Positions 1 through 11,300 of a stretch of 64,000 bases of DNA are shown here, one piece after another. The position numbers were made by a program, and so were the translations under genes. How positions within the stretch are numbered: position 1 is the stretch's first letter; each line of letters opens with the position of its first letter. Source of the stretch: Antedon mediterranea (taxonomy: Eukaryota > Echinodermata > Crinoidea > Comatulida > Antedonidae); NCBI RefSeq assembly GCF_964355755.1, contig NC_092672.1, positions 35,088,501 to 35,152,500 of the forward strand, given 5' to 3'. Under the pieces are notes generated by a model, which was given only the letters and a program-made list of their open reading frames with translations, was not told the origin of the DNA and ran no database searches.

Positions 1-482
1 CTTTATAGCAATCTTCCCTGAGGGAAACTACCTTGAAATATTACAGTACATTTTTGTATGGTGGCAAATTTATGTAATCAAGAATGTTCACAATAGCAAT
101 AAATAAGCCATTTCTTTGTTAAGTATAAATGTAATTTTTTTTTCATTTCCTGAAGTTACATAGACAGGATTTGAAACCAGAAATTGCTAAGCGAGCATGT
201 TAACGACCCCAAAGCTACAAATATGGGGTCATTAATTAAACATGAGAGATATAAATTTCAACATCTCTTTTTTTAAATAGATTTGTTTGTTTATCTCTAC
301 TTTTTATAAATAACAATGCAAAAGATAGGACATTAAAAGTTCTATCTATCTAACAAGTTATGTTTTGCTACTTTGTTATATATTATAATCTTTAGGCCCT
401 ATTTCAAAATTCTGGATCGACCACTGGCCAGCCATTCCTTCCTTTCCTATTACCATATAAAATCACTATAGCTGTACAGTAC
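1..482. other. Intron sequence of the SLC6 gene; nothing recognised
   Basis: This AT-rich stretch lies downstream of the second SLC6 exon on the minus strand. I see no further exon and no repeat I can name in it. Confidence 0.5.
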
Positions 483-3400
483 CTTGAAGTATAGGCGCCA
501 ACATCTTGATGGCCTCCACTGGCCCATTCCTGGTATATTGGCCCACGGCTAGCTCCATTAGAAGAAGAGGTATCCCCGTGAAAAACAGCATAATGAAGTA
601 TGGAATGAGGAACGCACCTGTACCAGTGAATAAAAATACAATTAGTTATTAATATTTGTTTATAATTTTTTTATTTATACTGATTCTCTCCTTTAAAACA
701 GAGACAAAGAAAGGTTTTTTTGTCTGGGCCTATCCTACTGTACCATTGCAATGTTTAGTCGTAATGTAATATTTTCTTTCACCATTTTTAATATCGATTG
801 GGAGCCACTTTATCAAGCATTAATAATTCCATGTTTTAGCTTTATTATTCTGCACCAGTGAGAGAGGGGCCGAGCGGTTAAGACGGTGGAACCGTAACTA
901 CGTAACCATAACATCAGCAAGGGTTGGACGCTCACTCGCTCCATGATTCTGGGTCTTCTTGAATAAGGACTATAAACCGTAGGTCAATTGTACACATATT
1001 GCTTGTGTGCACTTTAAAGAACCTAGTACATCTTTCAGGGAAGTACCCCGGTGTACTAGTTCACATACTGGGCCACTGTCATGGACAGACGTAATGGCGC
1101 CGTAATTGGCTGCCGGTGACATAATGGGACCATTAGGGGAGAAGAATGTTGTTGAAAAGGTGTAACAATAACATCCAGGTCCATAGCGCTCTGATCTTCA
1201 TGAGATAGAGATATATAAATGTCAGTATATAAAAACACAACAGGCACAGAAAATGAATTCTAAAACGCCCGGTAATATTATACTGAAATTTAAATATAAA
1301 ATATATTATACAATGGCTACCAGATATCTCTCTATGTAGATGGTTAAACCTGAACCAGTATTTATTATACAACTGTTTCAGACCATTAGAATTAAACACT
1401 ATTTTCCAACATAAAAACATTAATTTTTTATTTAAATATCTCTGCAAATTAAAACTATGAAAACACATATCACTGTACAAAACTATGTGATAAAGTCTAA
1501 TAATACATAAAACATTGTCATGTCATGATGACTCAGCGAATTTTGTTGATGACGCAGGCAATCATAAAATGAATATTGATTAAATATATTATATCACTTC
1601 AATGTACAAACTCTATTCAATTAGGATTATTAATTTATTCTTTTTGTAAAGGGCACACAGTAAAAAGAGAGTTCGTTCAAACTATATAAAGTTCCTCCAC
1701 CCTCCACCCCCAATCTGGTGTGCCTTCTGTTCAAAACAGAATGGAAATTAATATTTGTATCTTCTAATACAAATAATTCAAGATCTACTAACAAAATATA
1801 TTCGGGTTTTATTTGTTCTTTTTTTGTTTTTCTATGTTTGGTATATGGATGTACTATCCGAATAAAGGAAATGCTGCCAATGAAAAACCCCTATCCACTG
1901 ATTGTATCTTTCAACCTCTGACCATGAGTAAACTTTGACCATTTTATCCACGATCACAGTGAATGTGAAAGCACTTAAGTATATTACTTACTGATGTTTA
2001 CCTAAGGTGTATGTGTATTGTTATGTCCATATACTGATTACAAATGTAAGGTGAATCGATAATATTAATATAATTGTGGCTTCATATTCCTAATTTTTAC
2101 AGCCCTATTGATTCAAGTTGAGTGCTTACCACATCATATTTTAAATATTTTTAATTACCGTGACAGTATTAGGCCTACTCATAACCTCAGAACAGAAACT
2201 GAATTCAAAATTCCCTTCACAAGACTAACTTGCAGTCAACAGTTTATACACATATCTGGACCAAAATTGTGGAAAGAATTCACTTGTAATGGTGGTAATA
2301 AACCGGTTATTTTAAAGAAACAAAATAAATGTATAAAAAAACAGGTCAAAAAATACTTTTTATCACTATATGCTGATTAACAACACCTTTCTTTATGGGA
2401 AATGACTGTTTTATCTAAGTTCTATTTACTTATATTGTTCTTATGTAAAAGGGTCCTACAAAAAACGAAGCTACAGCTTTTTTATGCAGGATCCTTGTTA
2501 TCAGTTGTATTGCAATTATGATGTAATTGATGACTAAATAAATGTGGAATAAATAAAATGAAAATAAATAAAGTCATCAGAGGAGTTGTGTTGAAGAAAG
2601 TTTGAACATTATGAACAATAAGAATGATTGTATACTTTTAATTTCATGCCTGAATAAAGGGATACAAACAACGTGTGCACCCATATTGTTCACTATAATA
2701 TTCCTATGGTGCACCAAACAAGAATTGCCGTAAATAAATAGTATTACATTTCCATTTTCTATGTTTGCTTATTTAAAGATGTATTATCCCCTGAAAAAAT
2801 AATTCTTAACATTTTTGTTGAATATGCCATTTTAATGTAACATAATAGCTATCCACTTTGACCAAAACTTGGATCGGAAAAAAATGTATTTACCTGAAAC
2901 ATTTGTAATTTAAAGCAAAAAATTGTCAAATAGGTTGCCAGCCAATGTGTTTTTGGTTGAATTTAACCATTTATTTTGTCATTTTATAAGTGAAAACATT
3001 ATTTTTTTTCTACGTAAGTGATTAACTTTATTAAAACTACAAAATAACATATTCAAAGTCTGATTTAATTAATCTTCATTTTTCATGTTTTTGGGGGACA
3101 ATACATCTTTAATATGATTAAATATGCTAAACCATTTAATCAGCAGACGAAACAGAAATTTATCATCCAATTAAGACAATATCCATTAATTACAATCCTT
3201 CCTAGTATAAAAATCCCACTCACTATATGTTTCCCAAATTTTATAAACCCTGGGAGGGACTATAATATACTCAAAACTCATTATACAATACGATAACTCA
3301 TTTTAGTGTTTACACAGACCTCCTTCAGTAGATTATAGCCTAGTCTTTACATTCCGATCCTCCTTATAAAATCTTGTATATATCGCTCGCCTCATCTGAA

Positions 3401-4286
3401 AAATGTTCACAACATCCCCACCGCCTTAGCTCACGCGTATTTTATATTAATAATTATATTTATAGCATCTTTGCCTCGTCTGTTTTTAACCCATCGTTAC
3501 GGCCTTGATATACTGTACATAAAAAAGCTTCATGTAATGCAAGAGGGTCCTGCAAGAGGTAACTGACAATAGGCCCTAGAGTAGTAGCAAAGAACTGGAA
3601 TTTAAGTTCTTTGGTAGTAGCATGTAGGTATAAAAAAGATACCTCCATGGTAGTAGTAGTTTATAGTAGAATCAATACCTCCATGGTAGAATAGTGTACT
3701 AACTAACTATACTCTAGTAGTAATAAATAGTACATTTATTGCACTCAGTGTTTTCAAAATGTTTGCTTTATTGCATCTTTATCCCTAGTAGTAGTACTAG
3801 GCCTACCCCATAGTCTCTCTGAAAATAAATTTGGGGAAAAAGCTTATTATATGCTTATAAATGCATATCAAAGCCGATAAATTTAAGTGTGTCGTCTCAG
3901 GGCCGAGTCGTCTCAGGGCCGAATCGTCTCAGAGCCGAATCGTCTCAGGGCCGAATCGTCCCGTTACCCGTTGGACACACACACAACACACGCGGTCGAT
4001 GAAAACAATAAAATACAAATTTAATCTTACCTCCACCACTTTTATAACAAAGGTAAGGAAACCTCCAAACATTGCCTAGACCAACAGCATAACCAACACA
4101 TGACAGGACAAACTGTGCCTTCCTACCCCATGTTTCTCTTGAAACCTTTACAACACCTTTTCCATCCATTTCCAATGCTTTCTCTTCAGCAGCCGATGAT
4201 GTATGAACAGCGGCGGCGGTGGTCGTTCCTCCTTGTGTCACGCTTGGCGGGTTGCTTTCTTGAATAAGAACACCCATAATATTCAT
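483..4286 (-). CDS. SLC6-family Na+/Cl--dependent transporter, N-terminal exons (3' part outside window)
   Basis: Two minus-strand coding exons: 4286-4031 (85 codons plus 1 nt) and 617-483 (135 nt). They splice with GT-AG and matching phase. Exon 1 has a ~50-residue Ser/Thr/Ala-rich cytosolic leader, then [20 protein letters not shown] and the TM1 motif [18 protein letters not shown]. Exon 2 continues [20 protein letters not shown] (TM2) and [18 protein letters not shown]. These are hallmarks of SLC6 symporters, which move amino acids or neurotransmitters across the plasma membrane using Na+ and Cl-; the TM1 unwound region contributes substrate and Na+ binding. Exon 2 ends in phase 1 at a GTACTG donor and the rest lies left of the window. 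The substrate (glycine, proline, taurine, GABA or another) cannot be told from this part. The start is the first Met of the open frame. The 3.4-kb intron holds a SINE, a LINE tail and a MITE. Confidence 0.9.
857..1130 (+). mobile_element. tRNA-derived SINE candidate
   Basis: The sequence GGGGCCGAGCGGTTAAGACG looks like the A-box half of a tRNA-Leu/Ser-like head. A degenerate B-box (GGTTGGACGCTC) follows about 60 bp later, then a non-tRNA body. It is too decayed to be a functional tRNA gene. Confidence 0.45.
2108..2575 (+). mobile_element. Non-LTR retrotransposon (LINE) 3' remnant
   Basis: The frame from 2108 to 2380 ends in a pattern typical of LINE ORF2 C-termini: an 'R.THNLRTE' block, then [10 protein letters not shown], then a basic tail ending [10 protein letters not shown]. 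After the stop come a short 3' region and an AAATAAAT-type simple tail near 2540-2575. This is a remnant, not a host gene. Confidence 0.5.
2776..3113. mobile_element. MITE-2 copy a
   Basis: The left end is AAAGATGTATTATCCCC and the right end GGGGGACAATACATCTTT, forming inverted terminal repeats. Internal landmarks shared by the family are a poly-A/T run, 'GGTTGAATTTAACCATTTAT' and 'TTGCCAGCCAATG'. It lies in SLC6 intron 1. Confidence 0.8.
3891..3962. repeat. Short tandem repeat, ~16-bp unit
   Basis: About four copies of GTCTCAGGGCCGAATC with small changes, immediately beside the SLC6 exon 1 donor. Confidence 0.7.
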
Positions 4287-4858
4287 TTATATAAAGATCT
4301 TTGATTTATAGAATATACAATTGTATTGTAGGTATGGTGGACGACTTCTAATCTTTCTGATTTACTACTTACTATCACATAACAATGACCGGATAAATAT
4401 TCATATTATATTTTCTAATCAAAAAGCAAATAATTAGAACTAGACTGTTCCATTGTTACGAAAGGGGCCTCATAGTTCTTGCAATATTAAATTGAATTCT
4501 TCTCAATTTTAATGAACAATTTTCGAATTTTCTGTAAACCTACTATTTTATATAATTATAGACTAGGTCTACCTTAAAAAATATGAGCATAACTTTTAAA
4601 TTAAAAACGTTTATTTCAAAATGTCTTACTGTTGATTCTAAAATGTAACAGTCCAAAACTTCATTTTTTTTAAAGTACTGTAACTTTCTCTCAGTAATGC
4701 ATATACTTATCATCATCGTAATTATCACAAAACTAATTCTACTAGCATACGTCACCGATTATTATATTTCACCAAATATCAATGGTCACTCATCATTACT
4801 TGTTATTGTTAGTTATGCTGCCATTTCTTTGCTACCAAGTTTGCAGTAAAATATTTTA

Positions 4859-5080
4859 CAATTGTCGTATTCGAGTGGACCGTTGAGTAGTTTTTCCGTT
4901 GAGTACGTTTTAACGGAGTATTTTGAGCGTTGAGATTGTTCTTAACGAAAAATCTTTCGTTGTCAACGTTTTCTATTCGAATGACTTTCTGTTGAGCACA
5001 AATTTACAATTCGAATACAAAAAGTACTCAAAGAATCTTTACGTTGACAACGAAAGTTCCCAATCGAAATACGACAATTG
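4859..5080. mobile_element. 222-bp MITE with CAATTGTCGTATTCGA ends
   Basis: The left end CAATTGTCGTATTCGA is matched inverted by TCGAAATACGACAATTG on the right, with one base difference. The interior carries repeated GTTGA/TCAAC words, so much of the element can fold back. It has no coding capacity. Confidence 0.8.
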
Positions 5081-5370
5081 ACTTTATTACGATTTACCAA
5101 CTATCATATTGTACACACTTCTACTTCCATTCGTGTTGATGAAGCACACACAAAAGACCGTAATACATCTTTTCTTTTTTATTTGAAATTCTTTCTAAAA
5201 GGATTTAAGTACAATATATATTACTTGCTTTGTATGAGTTATTGTCATAAAGTTTTTTGAAACACACATGAATTGGGAGCATAATACACCACAACCTGTT
5301 TATATGTATACATAAAATATAATTGTTAATAAATAATAATAAATAATAATAATAATAGTAAATAATAAAT

Positions 5371-5458
5371 AGTTGGCTTTCTCAAAGTGTAGTGACACGT
5401 ATGTCACAGTGACAGTCAACGGTGACATACGTGTCACTACACTTTGGGAAAGCCAACT
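5371..5458. repeat. Foldback hairpin, 37-bp arms
   Basis: AGTTGGCTTTCTCAAAGTGT and the following GTGACACGTATGTCAC are mirrored by GTGACATACGTGTCAC and the inverted start. The loop is about 14 nt. Only one or two mismatches separate the arms. Confidence 0.9.
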
Positions 5459-6270
5459 GATAGTTGGCGAAACATCAGGTAAATAAAATAATCGTTATTT
5501 ACTATTACTATTACGGTTGAGATATAATAAACTATTATATTTTATTTGTAATACCAACTGAATGAATCTTTTTAATGAGTATATGTATACAGCATAATAT
5601 ATTTATTTAATAGTTAAATAATCCAGTATGTCTATATAATAAATCATGAAACGTGGTTAGTGTTGACGTATGCATCAGTGGCGGATCAAAGACTTTGAAA
5701 TAGAAGGGCCCACAAGTAGTGAAATGAAGTACTGACAAGTCCTCCCCCAGCCCTCCCCCTTCCGTATTCTGATAAAGACCCACCCCTGATTTGAACGCCT
5801 TTAGAGCACAAAGTTTTCAGAACCATGCATTATCACAACAACTTTGCCAAAATTGCCAAAAACAGAATTTTACACTAAATATTGATATCTGAATAAAATG
5901 ATACGAAGAGTGATACGAAAAAAATAAAATAAATAAGTTTATGCACTTTCTGGCCAATAATCGCTATGATTGGGGAAAGTCTCGCGATGATCTAAATAAA
6001 AATGTTTCCAGATTAATACTTATACTATCAAATAAAACACAACAAATAAGCAATACAAAAAGAACAGTGACAATATATTTCTAATATATACAGTATGTAA
6101 AATATTATACATGGAAGATAATAAAAGGTTACAACAATGTACAAATTACCAACATAATTTTATTTATAATTTAGTCCATGATCAAACATCCTCTGTATGA
6201 GTTAAACATTTTTAGCCAATCATAATATTTCACTTTGGCAAAAGAAAGCTAAGGATTCTAGGAGCATTAG

Positions 6271-6562
6271 GCTCTGTTTACACTATCAAATTAGTCCGAC
6301 AAAAAAGTGTGAAGGGCCTAAATATGGTAGTCATATGCCATCATCATGTCCATATATGGGCACATCACATTTTTTTCACATAAAGTTTGATAGTGTAGAC
6401 AGAGCTTAAGTTTCCATCAGTTTGGTTCCCACTTTATGTGACAAAAAAATATGATGTGCCCTTACATGAAGTTATATAACTACCATATTTAGGCATATCA
6501 CCACCATATTTGGGTACATCACATTTTTTTGTCAAACTTGTTTGATAGTGTGGACAGAGCTT
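6271..6562. mobile_element. Two adjacent MITE-1 copies
   Basis: The first copy runs about 6271-6409 (GGCTCTGTTTACACTATC to GATAGTGTAGACAGAGCTT). The second, about 6410-6562, is joined head to tail and has lost its left terminus but keeps GATAGTGTGGACAGAGCTT. MITE-1 is a ~140-190-bp foldback family; each half carries TTTGNCAAAAAAANTGTGATG and a 'CCAAATATGGTAGTGATATG' core. Confidence 0.85.
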
Positions 6563-6875
6563 AACAAGTGTGTGTGAGTAACTTTTTGAAGTAAAATATT
6601 ACACAATTCAAATTAATATTTCAATTAAATTGATATTACAAATAATAAAAGACGCTAATACTGTATAACATTTCAACACGTTGTTTTAAAAGTCCTACAA
6701 TTATATAATTTGTATTTGTAATATAGATAACAAAACAAATGTGACAGATCACTTTGTTTACTTTTTTTATCTTTGTATGATTTTGGATTTTTATCTTAAA
6801 GTTCATGTACAGTTCAGCAGTCCAAATGTAATTCTTTCACCTTTTAAATACGTAAGCAATATTGTCAAAAAGCAG

Positions 6876-7612
6876 TGATGACCGACATGGTTACGGCTGA
6901 CAGCCATGGTTAGGGATGACCGAAATGGTTAGGGCTGACCGACATGGTTAGGGCTGACTGACATAGTTAGGGCTGACCGACGTGGTAAGGGCTGACCGAA
7001 ATGGTTATGGCTGAAAGCCATGGTTAGGGATGACCGACATGGTTAGGGATGACCGAAATGGTTAGGGCTAACTGACATGGTTAGGGCTGACCGACGTGGT
7101 AAGGGCTGACATGGTTAGGGATGACTGACATGGTTAGGGCTGACCGAAATGGTTAGGGCTGACTGACATGGTTAGGGCTGACCGACATGGTTAGGGATGA
7201 CCGACATGGTTAGGGATGACCGAAATGGTTAGGGCTGACTGACATGGTTAGGGATGACCGACATGGTTAGCGATGACCGACATGGTTAGGGATGACCGAA
7301 ATGGTTATGGCTGACAGCCATGGTTAGGGATGACCGACATGGTTAGGGATGACCGAAATGGTTATGGCTGACAGCCATGGTTAGGGATGACCGACATGGT
7401 TAGGGATGACCGACATGGTTAGGGATGACCGAAATGGTTAGGGCTGACCGACATGGTTAGGGCTGACCGACGTGGTAAGGGCTGACCGACATGGTTAGGG
7501 CTGACTGACATGGTTAGGGATGACCGACATGGTTACGACTGACCGCCATGGTTAGGGCTGACATGGTTAGGGATGACAGACATGGTTACGGCTGACTGAC
7601 ATGGTTAGGGTT
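6876..7612. repeat. Minisatellite, ~18-bp unit with GGTTAGGG
   Basis: About 40 copies of GACCGACATGGTTAGGGCT and variants (CTGACTGAC, GATGACCGA, ACGTGGTAAGG). Each unit carries the telomere-like word GGTTAGGG on the plus strand. It lies between the SLC6 and SKA2 genes. Confidence 0.95.
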
Positions 7613-7955
7613 GAGTGAGTCCATTAATAAATGTCTTTACATAAATAATAAATTTTGAATAATCTCTATTTTATTTAATTTGTTACAGTCAATGTAGTAA
7701 GTAGCATAAGTATAATATATAAGTATACAATATATACACATTTTATGCATATAATCAATACACTAAAAAGGATATATGGTATCAATGTTGTACTTGAAAT
7801 TAAAATTATAGCAGTTTTCATGATATACCAACAAAGTTAAACAACCTCTTTTGCATAGTAATTTCATTCAGGCATCTGTCAGCTATAAAATATGACTATG
7901 AAAAGGACATGGAGAGGAGGAGTGGTCTCTTGAAGAATAGTTGGGCAAAGTATGT

Positions 7956-8065
7956 ACTCAATTATGGTGGTGATATGCCTAAATATGATAGTGATATAAT
8001 GTGATATGTCCATCAGCATCACATTTGTTTGTCACATAAAGTTTGATAGTGTAGACAGAGCTTAA
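7956..8065. mobile_element. MITE-1, right-half copy
   Basis: It has GGTGGTGATATGCC, GTCACATAAAGTTTGATAGT and GTAGACAGAGCTT but no recognisable left terminus. It lies about 240 bp beyond the SKA2 stop. Confidence 0.75.
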
Positions 8066-8307
8066 GTTGGCGAAACAATAGGAATCCCCCTTGGCATTGC
8101 TGGTAGAACACGGTGGAAAGGTCAGTATTTGAATATTCATTTAATTTTACATTTATAGCCAAACTTTCACAGATGATATTTTTGTTTGAATACGAGAACA
8201 CGTTTCTCCGTTCTAGACATGATATATGTCGTACATGGTTTCTTCAGGTTCTCATCTCTTCATTGTTATACCATACAAGAATTCCAAATTAATAATTCTA
8301 TTCATCA

Positions 8308-11300
8308 TTATTTTTTAATTGTTACTGAACCATCTTTTGCAATGTTTAAAAGCTTTAATGATCGAAGTACCTGTAAAAACAACACAAAAATGTATTAAAC
8401 AATGTTTTCTGTCAGACAAATGTTAATGGTAAAGTGAAAACACTTTATAATTCAATTCAAATAAGTACAAATAAGGGGATATGTGGCAGCATTCACCATT
8501 CACTAAGGAAAACTCCCTTCAAATCAAAAATCTATATAAGTGAATATAAGTGAACAGAAGTTTTAAGGGAAATATTTATTGAGTTAAGTGATTATGCTCG
8601 ATTGTGATTGGTGTCACGAACCTTAAGTTTAGCAGTCCCGGTTGTACCAGTCACCCGCATGCCCATCTTGCTCATATCTGGCACTGATAATGCTAAACTG
8701 TTGTCTTTGAAATGTTCATGCAACACACCATACACCTATTACAAAGATTTATAAATCATCATTTATGTTTTCCATAATACAAAACAGGTTTTAAAGCTCT
8801 GTCTACACTATCAAAATAGTTTGACAAAAAAAGTGATATACCCAAATATGGTAGTGACATGATATCATCATATCCATATATGGGACATCACATAAAGTTT
8901 GAAGTTTTAAATTGATTCACTAATTTGGGAAAGGGCTTGAGCTGTTGATTGAGGGTCTTTAGTTTGTGATCTTCTTGGTGTGATAATTCAATACTGGGAT
9001 TGGGTGCATGTGAATCCTGATAGAAACAGCAGCTTCAGGCCCACATAACTGCTGTAACATCATCATCCAAAAATACTTGTTCCACCCCCAGAACTACGGA
9101 TGAGTGTAAACCCATCAATTGTATGGCTAGGTTGCAGTACCCCTGCCTTAACCACTCGGGGAGGGAGTGCCCTACGCCAATTGTACGACTATAGGTTGCC
9201 ACTCAAGGAGGGAGTGCTATAGGAGGTCAAAGGTTAATAACTGACCCTGTTTACATCCTCTAGTTTCGCCCTTCCTCTTATTAGTGTTGATACTGAATCA
9301 AATTCTTCTTGAGAAAGTGGAACGCATTCTTGTGATTCTTTCCGCAGCTCAGCAGGCGTTTGCTTGGGAAAACTGTCTAAAATTGAATTAAATTATTTTA
9401 AAATTTCATTTAAATTTATTTTAAAACATTCTTATTCTTTTATTGCGAATCAAATCTGTGTTACGCTTTGTCTACACTATCTAACTAGTTTGTCAAAAAA
9501 AGTGTGATGTGCCCAAAAATGGTAGTGATATGCTTTAATATGGTAGTGATATGACATCATCATTTTTTTTGTCACATAAAGTTTGATAGTGTAGACAGAG
9601 CCTTACGAACTTATTGAAAAAATATAAATTTATATACAGTACAAAAGTATATTTATTCAAGGAGGCTCTGAGTTTGTTAATAATCACTTATACTATAGTG
9701 ACTTTGTTTAGATTTATTGAATATTTGAAGTATGCTGGTAGCTTTTTTATTAACTTAATTTATTAACCTAATTTAATTATATAAAAAAAAATTAATTGAA
9801 TGGAAAGAAAAAATAATTGTAAAGATCATATAGTATAGTATATATATATAAAAAATCAGTTCAGTTTATGAAACGACATAAATATTTCGTAATTTAGAAG
9901 AAATATAATATTGAGGGCGCTATTCACACAAGGTAAAAATATTATAGATGAGACAGCAATTAGTATTACTCACAAAGGGATGACAGACAGAGTAAAGCTA
10001 ACCTGTAGAAATTGTAATTGTGCTTTCTTCGATTTCATCATTCTTTTCAACTCGTTCAACTTCCTTTTAAAGATAACAATGATTAATTATTATATTAACA
10101 ATGGAAATTGTAAAATACTTTAAAATGGCTGTATTAACAATTAGAACAATAAATTATATAGACAATAAAGAGTTCCATCTTGCTTGTTTGTGACGAATAC
10201 CCTTTTCACATCTGCAAAATGTAACAACTTGTAACAAGTTGTAACCAGGTTTGCATAGTGTGAAGACAATTTTGTGGAAAATCTCCCGAGATTTCACAGT
10301 GGTCCCTTGTGAATCTCGGAAGAAAAACACTTTCCTCCCGAGATTTCACAAGGTTTGCGTATGCGTGTGTGAAAACATGTAATAAGTCGGGAGATCAAAC
10401 CTGGTTACAAGTTGTAACAATTTATGCAGATGTGAAAAGGGTATTAGGGTGTGAAATTATTTAATTTAAGTTACAGTAGTTGCATATTGTTATGATAACA
10501 TAAATCTTTATTGCCATGAACACGAAATTTGGTTGTACTGTGGTAACATATTTTTTGCAGGAACATTTAAACCTGCAAAAAATCATATTGAATGCAGTAC
10601 ATAGAAATAAAAAAAATACAGAACTATCTTTGGAAAGAAGAGTTAGATACAGTAGAGATAAAAAAGGTATTATACTAATTGGAAAATTACCATGGTTTAA
10701 GGGTCTTTCACACCTGTTCTGGCATAGTTCCGGACCGGCGAATTGAACATTAATGTTTCGTTTTCACGACGCAATCGATATGCGCATAGCCGCGTGAAAA
10801 CAATACATTGACGTTCAATTGGATTTTCCTGCGCCGGACCGGAACTGTGCCGGAACAGGTGTGAAAGACCCATTAGGCATGGACCTATAGTCCATGGTTT
10901 AGGTAAAATTGACCTTTTTATAATCAATTCAAGGTCACGGCATGTGTTACTGTTTACTTCCTATACTACTGACAAATGACATCATGACGTACGTCTAATG
11001 TCAATTTACCTGGTTTTGCTCCGATTCATCTGCAATCAATCCATCACCATTCATCGGTAAACCTAGAGCGTGTAATGTATGCTGTTCATCTTCCGACAAT
11101 TCTGGAAGCTATAATAAAACAACTTAAGGAAGTACATTTACACTCTCCCAATACCAGACACCCATTGGTCTGGCCCAATGTCTGCTTTCCTGAAATTCTA
11201 AATGTGTTTTTAATAGTAAAATAGAGACCTTTTGGACATCAAGAAAAGTCTTGTTTTGGGGGTCGAGTTTCTGGTTTTCAGAAAGTCCAGTATTGAAGTC

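Larger units (their letters stand above)
4287..8307. other. Intergenic region between SLC6 and SKA2
   Basis: No gene was recognised here. It lies upstream of the SLC6 start and downstream of the SKA2 stop, so it should contain the SLC6 promoter (near 4290-4800) and the SKA2 3' UTR (just below 8308). It also holds the inverted-repeat elements and the minisatellite listed separately. Confidence 0.6.

Noticed and set aside
1133-1480. 115-codon minus-strand frame
   Set aside because: Low-complexity, no recognisable domain, lies in the SLC6 intron and partly overlaps a SINE candidate.
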